Assembly: GCA_902578115.1 (NCBI GenBank) | Contig: CACHBR010000001.1 | Coordinates: 62,001-126,000 of the forward strand | From: an uncultured Pelagibacteraceae bacterium | GTDB taxonomy: Bacteria > Pseudomonadota > Alphaproteobacteria > Pelagibacterales > Pelagibacteraceae | Length of the DNA: 64,000 nt | Direction of reading: 5' to 3' | Shown: one piece after another, positions 8,106 through 18,028 of the stretch | Numbering within the stretch: the first letter of the stretch is position 1 | Layout of the letters: every line of letters begins with the position of its first letter | Notes under the pieces: model-generated | The model's database searches: none | The model's input: only the letters and a program-made list of their open reading frames with translations | What the model was told of the DNA's origin: nothing | Program-made: the position numbers and the translations under genes

Positions 8106-9553
8106 AATTAAATTATTTAAAAAAAACAAGTAATAAAATATCTTCTAATCTAGTTTTATTTTGTGACGAAAAATATAGTGCAAACGGATTTAAAAAATAT
8201 CTTTCTAATGACGAGTTCTCTTACATAAGTGATTTATCAAAAACAATTGACTTCAAAAAAAATCTATTCGTTTTCGACGTAAATTCCAAAAAAAAAATAA
8301 CATTAATATCAATTAAAAAAAATATTAAAATTTCCGACGTAGAAAATTTAGGTGCAGAATTTTATAAAAAAATAAATTACGGAAAAAATAGTGAGTACTT
8401 CATAATTTCTGATAGTGCTGTAAATAAAGTTGATAATTTTCTAGGCCATTTTCTTCATGGTTTAAAACTTAAATCTTATGAATTTAAAAAATATAAAACC
8501 AAAAAAGACACAAGATCTATTTCAATTAATATAATAGGTAATAAAAATATACCTTCAAATCAAAATAAATTAAGATTTAAAGCTTTAGAAGAGGGAACTT
8601 TTTACGCAAGAGATTTAGTTTCAGAACCTGGAAATATTTTACATCCCGATGAATATGCAAAAAGATTAAGTTTACTTAAAAAAGATGGATTAAAAATAAA
8701 CATATATGATGAAAAAAAATTAAAAAAACTTGGTATGTTTTCTTTACTTGGTGTAGGTCAAGGAAGTGTTAGAGGATCATATCTTGTTACAATGGAATGG
8801 AATGGGGCAAAAAATAGTTCTAAGCCATTAGCATTTGTTGGAAAAGGAGTTTGTTTTGATACCGGGGGTTATTCATTAAAACCTGCAAAATTTATGGAAG
8901 ACATGACCTATGATATGGCAGGATCAGCCACAGTTGTCGGTTTAATGAAAAACTTTGCTTTAAGAAAAGCAAAAATCAATGCTGTTGGTGTTGTAGGACT
9001 TGTTGAAAATATGGTTAGCGGAAATGCACAAAGACCAGGTGATATTGTTAAGTCTTATAGTGGAAAAACTATTGAAATCTTAAATACAGATGCAGAGGGA
9101 CGATTGGTTCTTGCAGACGCATTAACATTTACTGAAAAAAAATTTAAACCAAAATTTATTGTTGATTTAGCTACCTTGACTGGAGCAATTATAGTGAGTT
9201 TAGGATCAGAATATGCAGGTCTATTTTCAAATGATGACAAGTTATCCCAACAAATTTTTAACGCTGGAGAAAAAGTTCAAGAGAAAGTATGGAGAATGCC
9301 TCTTCATAAAAATTATGATAAACTAATGAATTCAAAAAACGCTGATGTACAAAATATAAATTACGTTGGCGGTGCGGGATCTACTACTGCAGCTCAGTTC
9401 TTACAAAGATTTATTTTAAATAATACTCCATGGGCTCATTTAGATATTGCTGGTATGGCTTTTTCTAAGTACGGTGGTGCTTTAAACTCAGGCGGAGCAA
9501 CAGGATTTGGAGTAAGACTATTAAATCAGCTCGTTGAAGAAAATTATGAGTAG
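8096..9553 (+). CDS. pepA: leucyl aminopeptidase, M17 family
   Basis: A 485-residue cytosolic metallo-aminopeptidase that removes N-terminal residues from peptides. The two-metal catalytic signature NTDAEGRL is present near residue 330, with the upstream metal segment GKGVCFDTGGYSLKP near residue 251 and MTYDMAGSATVVG near residue 270. The N-terminal 165 residues are the variable M17 regulatory domain. Length is normal. It overlaps ndk by 8 bases. In many alphaproteobacteria holC (DNA polymerase III chi) lies between pepA and ndk; it is absent here. Confidence 0.95.
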   Translation: MSIKLNYLKKTSNKISSNLVLFCDEKYSANGFKKYLSNDEFSYISDLSKTIDFKKNLFVFDVNSKKKITLISIKKNIKISDVENLGAEFYKKINYGKNSEYFIISDSAVNKVDNFLGHFLHGLKLKSYEFKKYKTKKDTRSISINIIGNKNIPSNQNKLRFKALEEGTFYARDLVSEPGNILHPDEYAKRLSLLKKDGLKINIYDEKKLKKLGMFSLLGVGQGSVRGSYLVTMEWNGAKNSSKPLAFVGKGVCFDTGGYSLKPAKFMEDMTYDMAGSATVVGLMKNFALRKAKINAVGVVGLVENMVSGNAQRPGDIVKSYSGKTIEILNTDAEGRLVLADALTFTEKKFKPKFIVDLATLTGAIIVSLGSEYAGLFSNDDKLSQQIFNAGEKVQEKVWRMPLHKNYDKLMNSKNADVQNINYVGGAGSTTAAQFLQRFILNNTPWAHLDIAGMAFSKYGGALNSGGATGFGVRLLNQLVEENYE

Positions 9554-9956
9554 TGTAGAGCAAACTCTATCTATAATAAAACCTGATGCAGTAGAAAGAA
9601 ATTTAACTGAAAAAATTAAACAATATTTTGTGAACAACAAGTTAAAAATAGTTAAAGAAAAAAAAATTCAAGTCACAAAAGAAGAAGCTGCTGAGTTTTA
9701 TAAAGTTCACCAAACTAAACCATTTTATGACAGATTATGCAATTATTTGTCATCAGGTCCAATTACAGTAATTATCTTGGAGGGAGATAACGCAATTAAA
9801 GAATATAGAAAAATAATGGGTGCGACAGATCCCATAAAAGCTGAAGATGGTACAATTAGAAAAAAATACGGTATTTCTATTGATAAAAATTCAGTACACG
9901 GATCAGATTCAATAGAAAATGCGAAAAAGGAAATAGAATTTTTTTTTAAAAACTAA
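9546..9956 (+). CDS. ndk: nucleoside diphosphate kinase
   Basis: A 136-residue enzyme that equilibrates the phosphate of NTPs and NDPs through a phosphohistidine. The catalytic histidine is in KNSVHGSDSIENAKKEI near the C-terminus; the N-terminal EQTLSIIKPDAVERN is the family hallmark. The longer frame from 9534 would begin with TTG; the ATG at 9546 gives the standard N-terminus. It overlaps the end of pepA by 8 bases and meets purN tail to tail with no gap. Confidence 0.96.
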   Translation: MSSVEQTLSIIKPDAVERNLTEKIKQYFVNNKLKIVKEKKIQVTKEEAAEFYKVHQTKPFYDRLCNYLSSGPITVIILEGDNAIKEYRKIMGATDPIKAEDGTIRKKYGISIDKNSVHGSDSIENAKKEIEFFFKN

Positions 9957-10517
9957 TTAATTCTGAAAAATTTTACGTATTGCACTTGAATAAGCTTTAT
10001 ATTCTTCAAACTGAACCTTTTTTTTTAAAGTATAGGTATTGTCTTTATTATTTATGGGTATTTTTCTTTTAATTATTATCTTTCCACTGTCTAATTTTTC
10101 ATTAACGTAATGAACTGTACAACCTGTAAATTTTTCATTAAATTTTAAGACGCGTTGAAATGTATTTAATCCTTTATATTTTGGTAGAAGTGAAGGGTGA
10201 ATATTGATTATGTTTCCTTTAAAATTTCTTACAAATTTTTTTGATAAAATTTTCATAAATCCAGCTAAGCAAATAATATCGATTTTTTTCTCAATTAACT
10301 TTTGGAATATAATTTTTTCAAATTTTTGTCTATTTGTATTCAAATAAATATATGGAATTGAAAATTTTTTAGCAAACAAAATTCCCTTAGCTTTTTTATT
10401 ATTTGAAACAACTAAGCAAACTTTAATTGGAAAATTATAATCTCTAGAGCTTTTAATTATTGATTGAAGATTGGTACCTGATCCAGATATAAAAACACAA
10501 GCTTTTTTTTTTACCAT
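9957..10517 (-). CDS. purN: phosphoribosylglycinamide formyltransferase 1
   Basis: A 186-residue enzyme that formylates GAR with 10-formyltetrahydrofolate in de novo purine synthesis. The substrate loop ISGSGTNLQSII is at residues 10-21, the catalytic segment GNIINIHPSLLPKYKG holds the essential Asn and His, and LDSGKIIIKRK holds the catalytic Asp. It overlaps purM by 7 bases, giving a purMN operon on the minus strand. It depends on the folate pool, which may connect it to the CADD-like gene at 19327. Confidence 0.95.
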   Translation of the reverse strand: MVKKKACVFISGSGTNLQSIIKSSRDYNFPIKVCLVVSNNKKAKGILFAKKFSIPYIYLNTNRQKFEKIIFQKLIEKKIDIICLAGFMKILSKKFVRNFKGNIINIHPSLLPKYKGLNTFQRVLKFNEKFTGCTVHYVNEKLDSGKIIIKRKIPINNKDNTYTLKKKVQFEEYKAYSSAIRKIFQN

Positions 10518-11539
10518 TTTAAACTATTAACTAAACTCAATTTCTTTTTTGATTTTGAAATATAACCAATTTCATAGGGCTTAAACTTTTTATTAAAGTA
10601 ACTCTTGATTTTAATTATGTTTTTTTTATTTGTAATTAAACAAAATCCAACACCACAATTAAATGTTTTAAGCATTTCTATATCAGTTAAATTTTTATTT
10701 TTAAGCCATTTAAATATGAAAGGAATTTTTATTTTTGATAAATCTATGTTTGCAGTTAAATTATTTGGTACTGATCTAACTATGTTTTCGGTTATCCCTC
10801 CTCCTGTTATGTTAGCAGCTGAATTAATTAAATTATTTTTAACTAATTTTAAAATTTCTTTAGTATAAATCTTAGTAGGTAAAAGTAGTTCTTTTTTAAT
10901 TTGTTTATTAAGCCTTTCTTTTTTAATAATTGTTCTTACAAGCGAGAAGCCATTAGAGTGTAATCCTGATGACGGTATTGCTAAAATAATATCATTTTTT
11001 TTTACTTTATCTTGATTAATAATTTTATTTTTCGATACGACCCCTACAGTAAAACCGGCTAAATCAAATTTATTTTTAGAATATACTCCTGGCATTTCCG
11101 CTGTTTCTCCACCTACAAGAGCACAATCAGAAATTTTACAACCATGTACTATACCTTTAATAATTTTTTTCATTTTCTTTAAGTTAATTTTTCCTACAGC
11201 GATGTAGTCTAAAAAAAATAATGGCTTTGCACCTTGAACAATTAAATCATTAACACACATAGCAACTAGATCTATACCAATTGTATCAAATTTATTAAAA
11301 TAATTTGCTATCTCAATTTTTGTACCTACTCCATCAGTGCTTGCTACCAGCAAGGGATTTTTAATTTTAAGTTTACTTAAGTCAAAGACTGAAGCAAAAT
11401 TTCCTATATTATTTTTGTTAAATTTATTAACTTTTTTTTTAAAGACCTGTTTTGAGTATTTTCCAATATATTTTGCAAATTTGTCAGCAGTCTTAATATC
11501 TACGCCACTTTTTTTATAACTATTTTTTGTTTTTTTCAT
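10511..11539 (-). CDS. purM: phosphoribosylformylglycinamidine cyclo-ligase
   Basis: A 342-residue ATP-dependent cyclase that closes the imidazole ring of AIR. The N-terminal SYKKSGVDIKTADKF and the segments LLVASTDGVGTKIEIA (near residue 63) and LVGGETAEMPGVY (near residue 142) are diagnostic. IPSSGLHSNGFSLVR and NITGGGITENIVR follow in order. Length is standard. It heads the purMN pair and is divergent from the DUF2066 gene, with only 25 bases between the starts. Confidence 0.96.
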   Translation of the reverse strand: MKKTKNSYKKSGVDIKTADKFAKYIGKYSKQVFKKKVNKFNKNNIGNFASVFDLSKLKIKNPLLVASTDGVGTKIEIANYFNKFDTIGIDLVAMCVNDLIVQGAKPLFFLDYIAVGKINLKKMKKIIKGIVHGCKISDCALVGGETAEMPGVYSKNKFDLAGFTVGVVSKNKIINQDKVKKNDIILAIPSSGLHSNGFSLVRTIIKKERLNKQIKKELLLPTKIYTKEILKLVKNNLINSAANITGGGITENIVRSVPNNLTANIDLSKIKIPFIFKWLKNKNLTDIEMLKTFNCGVGFCLITNKKNIIKIKSYFNKKFKPYEIGYISKSKKKLSLVNSLKW

Positions 11540-11564
11540 TTATAAGGTAGTATTTAGATATTCT

Positions 11565-12617
11565 ATGAATAAATTAATTTTTTTCTGTTTAATAATATTG
11601 TTATTTTTAAGTAAAACACAAAATATTTTTGCTTATCAAGAGACTTTTACTGTTGATAATATAATAATTGAAGGAAATATTAACCAAAGTAATTACAAGA
11701 ATAAATATATTAATATTGGGTTTAGAAAATCGTTTCAGAAATTAGTCGCCAATATACTAAAATCAGAAGATCAAAAAAAAATATTAAGCACAGATATTGA
11801 AACAATAAAATCCTTAGTACAAAATTACAGAATTATTGAGGAAAAAGTAGAACAAGAAAAGTATAAAATGAAAATTTCAGTATCATTCAAAGAGGAGGCG
11901 ATAAATGAATTTTTTAATAATAAAGGCATTTCTTACTCGGCTGTTTCAAAGCTTGAAACTATAGTTTATCCAATTTTTATCTTAAATTCAGAATTACAAG
12001 CATTTTCTGAAAATAAGTTTTTCGATGAATGGAATGATATTCAAGAATTTCAAGATGTTAATTTCATTTTACCTGTAAAAAATCTTGATGATTTAAATTT
12101 TATAAAAAAATATAAAGACAATCTAGAAGAGATAGATCTAGGAGAACTTGTTGATAATTACGAAATTAATAATAGTGCTATATTAATACTAAGATATGAT
12201 AAAAATATTTTAAATATTTTTGTAAAGACTAATTTTAAAAGCACCAAAAAATTTAAAAAAATTAAAATTACTGTGAAAAATTTAGATGATAAAAAAGTTA
12301 GAGAGGAAACAATATCAAAATTAAAATTTGTTATTCATGATATATGGAAAGAGCAAAACCTTGTTGATGCATCAGCACCCACTTATCTTACTTTAAATAT
12401 TATTACTAATGATGTGAAAAATTTAGCTCAGATAATAAAAAAAATAGAAAGTATAAATTTCATCAAAGACTTTAATGTTAAGGAGCTTGATAAAAATAAT
12501 GTAAAAATACAAATTAAATATTTAGGTAAAATTAAAAGTTTAAAAAATATTTTTTTAGATAATGGTTTTATTTTAAAAATTGAGGATAATGAATGGAATT
12601 TAGTTTTAAAAGGATAA
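11565..12617 (+). CDS. DUF2066-like exported protein
   Basis: A 350-residue protein of unknown function with a clear signal peptide (hydrophobic residues 4-22, likely cleaved after IFA). The mature protein begins YQETFTVDNIIIEGN, consistent with the DUF2066 pattern of a small exported protein with two alternating alpha/beta repeats. It lies between purM (divergent) and hdaA, whose ATG follows its TAA immediately; purM-DUF2066-hdaA is a common proteobacterial neighbourhood. No catalytic motif is visible. It is probably periplasmic or envelope-associated. Confidence 0.65.
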   Translation: MNKLIFFCLIILLFLSKTQNIFAYQETFTVDNIIIEGNINQSNYKNKYINIGFRKSFQKLVANILKSEDQKKILSTDIETIKSLVQNYRIIEEKVEQEKYKMKISVSFKEEAINEFFNNKGISYSAVSKLETIVYPIFILNSELQAFSENKFFDEWNDIQEFQDVNFILPVKNLDDLNFIKKYKDNLEEIDLGELVDNYEINNSAILILRYDKNILNIFVKTNFKSTKKFKKIKITVKNLDDKKVREETISKLKFVIHDIWKEQNLVDASAPTYLTLNIITNDVKNLAQIIKKIESINFIKDFNVKELDKNNVKIQIKYLGKIKSLKNIFLDNGFILKIEDNEWNLVLKG

Positions 12618-13286
12618 ATGTCCGAACAATTAATTTTTAATTTTCCATTCAAAAAAAACTATTTGAAACAAGATTTTTATGTTTCTAAAAATAATTTTAA
12701 TGCATATAAACTAATTGAGAGTTGGCCAAAGTGGCCAAGCAGACTAATTAATATATTTGGACCTTCCGGGTGTGGAAAAACACATTTGGTGAATATTTTA
12801 AAATCTAAAATTCAGTCAGTAATTATATCTTCTGATAATGTTTCTGATGAAATTTTAAATACATATAAGACAAAAGAATGTCTAATTATCGATAACTACA
12901 ATAATAATATTAGTGAAAAAATTTTATATTCGATTATAAATCAAGCTTATCAAGATAATAAATATCTTATTATAAGCTCAAACATTTCTATAAAGAAGTT
13001 TGAAATTAAACTTTTAGATTTAAAATCAAGATTAAGTAGTTTTATTGATATAGGTATAGAATTACCGACTGATGATTTGATAAGAGTAATATTAACAAAA
13101 AACTTCTCAGATAAACAAATTCAAGTAAGTCAAAAAAATATTGAATATATATTAAAAAATATTGAAAGATCCTACGAAAAAATAAATACTTTTTCAAATT
13201 CTATTGACAGTCTATCCCTTACTAAGGCACAACCTATAAAACTAAATTTAATTAAAAAAGTATTAAATGAAATAAGAGTACAATAA
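12618..13286 (+). CDS. hdaA: HdaA/DnaA-related AAA+ regulator
   Basis: A 222-residue DnaA-like AAA+ protein without the DnaA DNA-binding domain. The N-terminus carries a clamp-binding-like peptide EQLIFNFPF, as in Hda; Walker A is GPSGCGKTHL near residue 50 and Walker B is CLIIDNYNN near residue 91. A conserved R-K-rich C-terminus follows. Known Hda/HdaA proteins promote hydrolysis of DnaA-bound ATP together with the sliding clamp after initiation. The ATG directly follows the DUF2066 stop. Sequence conservation outside the ATPase motifs is low, so the regulatory role is inferred. Confidence 0.82.
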   Translation: MSEQLIFNFPFKKNYLKQDFYVSKNNFNAYKLIESWPKWPSRLINIFGPSGCGKTHLVNILKSKIQSVIISSDNVSDEILNTYKTKECLIIDNYNNNISEKILYSIINQAYQDNKYLIISSNISIKKFEIKLLDLKSRLSSFIDIGIELPTDDLIRVILTKNFSDKQIQVSQKNIEYILKNIERSYEKINTFSNSIDSLSLTKAQPIKLNLIKKVLNEIRVQ

Positions 13287-13292
13287 ATATTT

Positions 13293-15083
13293 ATGAATAA
13301 ATATAGATCACATAATTGTTCAGAATTGAGTTCAAAAAACATTGGAAAAAAAATTAGACTTTCTGGATGGATACACAGAAAAAGAGACCATGGAAATTTG
13401 CTATTTATAGATATAAGAGATCATTTTGGAGTCACTCAATGTGTCATCGAAAATAAAGATAAAAATTTTAAAGTTTTAGAAAAATTAAAACCAGAGTCAG
13501 TTATTTTAATTGAAGGATCGGTAGTTAGAAGATCAAAAGAAACAGAAAACAAAGAATTAAAAACTGGAATGATAGAAGTTAAAATTGAAAATATTGAAGT
13601 ATTGTCGGAAGCAAAGGAATTGCCATTGCCAGTTTTTGGTGAACAAAACTACCCAGAGGAAATTAGATTAAAGTATAGATTTATTGATCTTCGAAGAAAT
13701 GAGATGCATAAAAACATAAATTTAAGATCTAAAATTTTGATATATATACGATCAAAGATGTCTGAGAATAACTTTTTAGAATTTCAAACTCCTATTCTTA
13801 CAGCGTCAAGCCCCGAAGGAGCTAGAGATTTTTTAGTCCCAAGCCGCGTTCATCCTGGTAAATTTTATGCCTTACCACAAGCACCACAACAATTTAAACA
13901 AATGATAATGATATCTGGTTTTGATAGATATTTTCAGATTGCACCATGTTTCAGAGACGAAGATGGTAGGGCCGATAGAAGTCCTGGAGAGCACTACCAG
14001 TTAGATATGGAGATGTCTTTTGTAGAACAAGATGACGTATTAAAAACAGTAGAACCTATTTTTTATGACTTATTTAAAGAATTTGGAAAAGGGAAAAAAG
14101 TAAACAGTGTGCCATTTCCAAGAATTAAATATAGAGACTCTCTAAATAAATATGGAACAGACAAGCCAGATTTAAGAAATCCTATTGAATTAGTTGATGT
14201 TACCGAAATTTTTAAATCAAAAGAGGTAAATTTAAAAATTTTTAAAGATATAATCTCTAAAGGAGGTATCGTAAAAGCCATCCCTGCTCCCAATACTCTT
14301 TCAAAACCAAGAAGTTTTTTTGACTCATTAAATAATTGGGCAATTAAAGAAGGGGCAAGTGGATTAGCTTACATTACTTTTGAAAAATCAGGAGAAAAAA
14401 TTAACGGAAAGGGACCTATAGCAAAGTTTTTTGCTGAAAAATCCATCTCAAAATTATTTAAAAAGTGTAAAATTTCAGAAAAAGACTCAGTATTTTTTGT
14501 GTGTAACAAAGAAAATGAAGCTAACAATTTTGCAGGTATTGCCAGACAAAAGATTGCAGAAGAATTAAAAATAATAGACACAAATAGTTTTAAATTTTGT
14601 TGGATTACTGATTACCCTATGTATGAGTACGATGAAAAAGAGAAAAAAATAGATTTTAGTCACAATCCTTTCTCAATGCCACAATTAGATATGAAAGACT
14701 TTGATAAAACTGACCCATTGAAGATTTTAGCTTATCAATATGATCTAGTATGTAACGGTTATGAACTTTCATCAGGTGCCATAAGAAACCATATTCCTGA
14801 ATATTTATTTAAAGTTTTTTCTAAAGTAGGATATTCTAAAGAAGCTGTTGAAAAAAACTTTTCAGGCATGATAAAGGCATTATCTTACGGTGCTCCACCC
14901 CATGGAGGCATGGCACCTGGAATTGATAGAATTGTAATGCTTTTAGCAAACCAAAAAAATATTAGAGAAGTAACCTTATTCCCTCTAAATCAGAATGCTG
15001 AAGATCTTTTAATGGAGGCACCATCGGAGGCAACTGATAAACAACTTAAAGAATTAAACATTAAAATTGTTAAAAAGATTTAA
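13293..15083 (+). CDS. aspS: aspartyl-tRNA synthetase
   Basis: A 596-residue class II synthetase, bacterial long form with a GAD insertion. The anticodon-binding OB fold is at residues 15-105 ([20 protein letters not shown]), motif 2 is [25 protein letters not shown] near residue 215 (cited as its core [10 protein letters not shown]), and motif 3 is [14 protein letters not shown] near residue 535. Organisms lacking AsnRS use non-discriminating forms plus GatCAB; which type this is cannot be told here. It follows hdaA by six bases and overlaps the end of the minus-strand NrdJ-like gene by 4 bases. Confidence 0.96.
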   Translation: MNKYRSHNCSELSSKNIGKKIRLSGWIHRKRDHGNLLFIDIRDHFGVTQCVIENKDKNFKVLEKLKPESVILIEGSVVRRSKETENKELKTGMIEVKIENIEVLSEAKELPLPVFGEQNYPEEIRLKYRFIDLRRNEMHKNINLRSKILIYIRSKMSENNFLEFQTPILTASSPEGARDFLVPSRVHPGKFYALPQAPQQFKQMIMISGFDRYFQIAPCFRDEDGRADRSPGEHYQLDMEMSFVEQDDVLKTVEPIFYDLFKEFGKGKKVNSVPFPRIKYRDSLNKYGTDKPDLRNPIELVDVTEIFKSKEVNLKIFKDIISKGGIVKAIPAPNTLSKPRSFFDSLNNWAIKEGASGLAYITFEKSGEKINGKGPIAKFFAEKSISKLFKKCKISEKDSVFFVCNKENEANNFAGIARQKIAEELKIIDTNSFKFCWITDYPMYEYDEKEKKIDFSHNPFSMPQLDMKDFDKTDPLKILAYQYDLVCNGYELSSGAIRNHIPEYLFKVFSKVGYSKEAVEKNFSGMIKALSYGAPPHGGMAPGIDRIVMLLANQKNIREVTLFPLNQNAEDLLMEAPSEATDKQLKELNIKIVKKI

Positions 15084-15907
15084 TTTTTACTTTTTAAATT
15101 AATTCTGACATCACTTAAATCAACAAGCTTTTCCTCGTAATTACTTCGTACAAACCCTTTACTTGTTATGTTCTTAACAATTTTTAAGAATTGATCATCT
15201 TTTTCGTTCTTATCTTCAACAGATCTGTTTAATCCTGGGGTATGAGCTAAATCCTCTTTTCCTAGGTATGAAATTGCAAGTTCTCTAAAAATATAATCTA
15301 GAATTGAGGTAGCACTTAGTATCCTGTCATTACCATAAACCTTGCCAGATGGTTCAAATTTTGTATCTAAAAAAGCATCCACAAACTCTTCTAGAGGTAC
15401 GCCGTATTGAAGACCTAAAGATATAGCTATAGCAAAATTATTTGTTAAGGCTTTGACTAATTCTCCCTCTTTATTAGTATCAATAAAAATTTCACCAATT
15501 TTCCCGTCATCATACTCTCCAGTATGCAAATAAATTTTATGATCACCTATAGTAGCTTTTTGAATATAACCTTTTCGCCTATCTGGCATCTGAAATCTCT
15601 TCTCGTTTTTATCAGATTTGAATTTACCAGTTTTATTTTGATCCTTATTTAACAACTCATTCTTTAATTTTTCAGTGTTTAGACTTTCTTTTTTGTGCGA
15701 AATTTCAATATTCTCTAAATCAGATTTGACTGTTTTTTTACCATCAGATCTTTTAGTTTTTCTATTATTAACAGTGACATTTACAATTTCTACTTTCCCG
15801 TCTTTTCTGTTGTCAATCTCTGACAATGCTTTTTCGTTAAGCTGATCTAATTCATGAACTATCTTAAAAGTACAAGTATAATGTGTTTCTACTAAAAACT
15901 TTGACAT
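15080..15907 (-). CDS. orphan TSCPD-type C-terminal domain of B12-dependent ribonucleotide reductase (NrdJ)
   Basis: A 275-residue protein whose residues about 105-245 match the C-terminal extension of vitamin B12-dependent class II ribonucleotide reductases: [29 protein letters not shown], then [21 protein letters not shown] and [19 protein letters not shown] (each cited in short pieces). No catalytic barrel, finger loop or B12 site is present. The N-terminal about 100 residues are charged and lysine-rich with no motif. The gene is freestanding, convergent with aspS, and divergent from NDUFA12. The TSCPD cysteine motif itself is not obvious. The working reductase in this genome is probably the class I pair nrdAB at the end of the window. 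Function unknown. Confidence 0.72.
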   Translation of the reverse strand: MSKFLVETHYTCTFKIVHELDQLNEKALSEIDNRKDGKVEIVNVTVNNRKTKRSDGKKTVKSDLENIEISHKKESLNTEKLKNELLNKDQNKTGKFKSDKNEKRFQMPDRRKGYIQKATIGDHKIYLHTGEYDDGKIGEIFIDTNKEGELVKALTNNFAIAISLGLQYGVPLEEFVDAFLDTKFEPSGKVYGNDRILSATSILDYIFRELAISYLGKEDLAHTPGLNRSVEDKNEKDDQFLKIVKNITSKGFVRSNYEEKLVDLSDVRINLKSKN

Positions 15908-15926
15908 AATTTTTCCTTAATGTTTG

Positions 15927-15954
15927 TTGAAAGTAACAATGTTTTAGATATATA
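15927..15954 (+). promoter_or_regulatory. possible sigma-70-like promoter for the NDUFA12 gene
   Basis: TTGAAA at 15927-15932 and TATATA at 15949-15954 are separated by 16 bases in the divergent spacer between the NrdJ-like gene and NDUFA12. The start codon lies about 64 bases downstream. In DNA this AT-rich such pairs can arise by chance. Confidence 0.3.
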
Positions 15955-16017
15955 CGATAATGAAATTGTGTCTATTAATATTTATGCAATTTTTAAGTGT
16001 GTGGATTTAATTAAAAA

Positions 16018-16374
16018 ATGATTAAACAAATTTTTACTTGGTGGAACTATCAAACAGTTGGTACTTTTTTTTACACCCTTTTTTTTGGGAAATTAATTGG
16101 CAAGGATTCTTTTGGAAATAAATATTATATTAGTAAAAAAGGTAAAAGATGGGTGATTTATAACGGTGAAATTAATGCATCCAAAATAGACTCGGATTGG
16201 TATTCATGGATTCATTATCAAACAGATACTAACCCAGCAAAAAATAAACCAAACAAATACTCGTGGCAAAAACCTCATTTGGAAAATAAGACTGGAACTA
16301 ATGAGGCATATCGTCCAAATAAAATAACAAATAAAGGGAAAGATTTTAAAAAGTATGAAAGCTGGAAGCCTTAA
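16018..16374 (+). CDS. NDUFA12-family NADH:ubiquinone oxidoreductase accessory subunit
   Basis: A 118-residue homologue of the mitochondrial complex I accessory subunit NDUFA12 (B17.2). Diagnostic segments are FGKLIGKDSFGNKYYISK near residue 25, RWVIYNGEINASKID near residue 44, and WYSWIHYQTDTNP near residue 60. Alphaproteobacteria encode it away from the nuo operon, usually beside a DUF2155 gene, as here. It would act at the membrane face of complex I or in its assembly. The next gene starts 20 bases before its stop. Confidence 0.92.
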   Translation: MIKQIFTWWNYQTVGTFFYTLFFGKLIGKDSFGNKYYISKKGKRWVIYNGEINASKIDSDWYSWIHYQTDTNPAKNKPNKYSWQKPHLENKTGTNEAYRPNKITNKGKDFKKYESWKP

Positions 16375-16852
16375 ATTTTTTTTTATATTAATTATTTTTT
16401 TTTTGTTTTCTTTAAACATTTATTCGCAAGAAAAATTGAAATTAGAAAATATTCAACCAACTTTTGAGGAAGATAATGAAATCAAAAATGAGCCCAATTA
16501 TAGCGGTGAACTTAAATTAAAATCAAAATCTATAAAAAAAAATAAATCAGGAAATATAATTGTGAAATTAAAAGCTTTAGATAAAATTACTGCTAAAACA
16601 TCTAATATAAATATCCCTTTAGGAAAAAAGAAAAAATTTGGTTATTTGGAAATACATCCTCGAAAATGTGCTCTTTCTAATACAGAAGATAAAAAAGGTG
16701 TAGTTGCTTATATTCAGGTTAAAGATTTATCTAATAAAACAGATGATAAGGTTTTCGTGTTTAATGGCTGGACATTTTCATCAAGTGTAACTTTGAGAAC
16801 CTTCGATCATCCAGTATACGATTTGTGGGTAACAGGTTGTGAAAATATTTAA
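16355..16852 (+). CDS. DUF2155 domain-containing exported protein
   Basis: A 165-residue protein with a signal peptide (hydrophobic residues 7-22, likely cut near YSQ) and a C-terminal DUF2155 domain at about residues 80-165. That domain shows LGKKKKFGYLEIHPRKC, FNGWTFSSSVTLRTFDHPVYD and a final C, so two conserved cysteines (in HPRKC and TGC) could pair in the periplasm. The ATG lies inside the last 20 bases of the NDUFA12 gene. NDUFA12-DUF2155 pairing is typical of alphaproteobacteria. The molecular role of DUF2155 is not known to me. Confidence 0.85.
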   Translation: MKAGSLKFFFILIIFFLFSLNIYSQEKLKLENIQPTFEEDNEIKNEPNYSGELKLKSKSIKKNKSGNIIVKLKALDKITAKTSNINIPLGKKKKFGYLEIHPRKCALSNTEDKKGVVAYIQVKDLSNKTDDKVFVFNGWTFSSSVTLRTFDHPVYDLWVTGCENI

Positions 16853-18028
16853 ATGAAATATTCTGATATAACAAAACTAAAACATTTAGCACAAGACAAA
16901 ATCTCGAGATCTGCTAATCCTGCTGTAGTAAGAAATTCAACCGTTTTTTTTAAAAATATGCAGGAACTAATTAAACAAGAGAATTTGGTAAAAAAAGGAT
17001 CGAAAGTAGATTTTTATGAATATGGAAGAGCAGGAAGCCAAACAACTATTGCGCTTCAAAATTTTATTTCAGATCTAGAGGGTGCCCACAGAACTTTTTT
17101 AACATCAACAGGTTTTGGTGCTGTTGCACTTGCAATTTTGAGTATGTGCAGACCAAAGGATGAAATTATAGTTACAGACGCTGTATATGCTCCAACAAGG
17201 ATGATCACATCCAAATTACTTAAAGAATTTAATGTGAAAACTCATTTTTATAATCCAGAAAGTTTAGAAAGTCTTCAAAGTAAAATTAATAAAAAAACAA
17301 AAATGATATTTGTTGAAAATCCTGGAAGTAATACATTTGAATTTCAAGACTTATCTAAAATTATTAAAATTGCAAAAAAAAGAAATATCATAACAGCAAT
17401 TGACAACACTTGGGGAACTCCATTTTTTATAAAGCCTTTAAAAATAGGTTTTGACATGTCAATTTCTTCAGGAACAAAATATCTTTCTGGACATTCAGAT
17501 GTGATGCTTGGAAGTTTGGCTGTAAACAAAAAAGTCTTTGAAAAAGTTAAGTTTTGTAACAAACTTCTTGGATATAGGGCATCACCAGATGATGCCTATT
17601 TAGTTCTCAGGGGTTTGAGAACTTTAGATGTAAGATTAAAAAAACATGAAGAAAATACCAAAAAAATTATTAATTTTTTAAAAACACAAAAGAAAATAAA
17701 TGAAATTCTATATCCATATAAAAAAGGGACTGAAAATTATGAAAATTGGAAAAAATATTATTCTGGGAGCACTGGTTTATTTTCAGTTATTATTAGGAGC
17801 AAGAATAGGAATTCAATATACAAGTTCATAAATTCACTCAAACTTTTTGGAATAGGGCAAAGTTGGGGTGGTTTTGAAAGCTTAGTATTATACCAATCGC
17901 ACGTTATTCAAAGAGTTTATAAAAAGTATATTAAACCAAATCATCATATTGTAAGGTTTCATATAGGTTTAGAAGATCCAAAAGACTTAATTGAAGATCT
18001 AGGAAGAGCTATTAAAAAGATTAAATGA
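16853..18028 (+). CDS. metC: cystathionine beta-lyase / Cys-Met metabolism PLP enzyme
   Basis: A 391-residue fold-type I PLP enzyme of the Cys/Met metabolism family. The PLP lysine is in SISSGTKYLSGHSDVMLG near residue 208, with SRSANPAVVRNSTVFF at the N-terminus and DNTWGTPFFIKPL near residue 183. The overall pattern YEYGRAGSQTTIALQ resembles MetC, which cleaves cystathionine to homocysteine, pyruvate and ammonia. Gamma-synthase or methionine gamma-lyase activity cannot be excluded from the sequence. The gene directly follows DUF2155 and overlaps the MFS gene by 4 bases (ATGA), so the two are probably coupled. Confidence 0.82.
   Translation: MKYSDITKLKHLAQDKISRSANPAVVRNSTVFFKNMQELIKQENLVKKGSKVDFYEYGRAGSQTTIALQNFISDLEGAHRTFLTSTGFGAVALAILSMCRPKDEIIVTDAVYAPTRMITSKLLKEFNVKTHFYNPESLESLQSKINKKTKMIFVENPGSNTFEFQDLSKIIKIAKKRNIITAIDNTWGTPFFIKPLKIGFDMSISSGTKYLSGHSDVMLGSLAVNKKVFEKVKFCNKLLGYRASPDDAYLVLRGLRTLDVRLKKHEENTKKIINFLKTQKKINEILYPYKKGTENYENWKKYYSGSTGLFSVIIRSKNRNSIYKFINSLKLFGIGQSWGGFESLVLYQSHVIQRVYKKYIKPNHHIVRFHIGLEDPKDLIEDLGRAIKKIK

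Noticed and set aside
9534-9545. Longer N-terminus for ndk starting at 9534
   Set aside because: The codon is TTG and the added residues (KKI) precede the standard family start MSSVEQTLSIIKP; ATG at 9546 is preferred.
15908-16017. Cobalamin riboswitch before the NrdJ-like gene
   Set aside because: Only about 110 bases lie there; no B12-box-like sequence or suitable stems were found.
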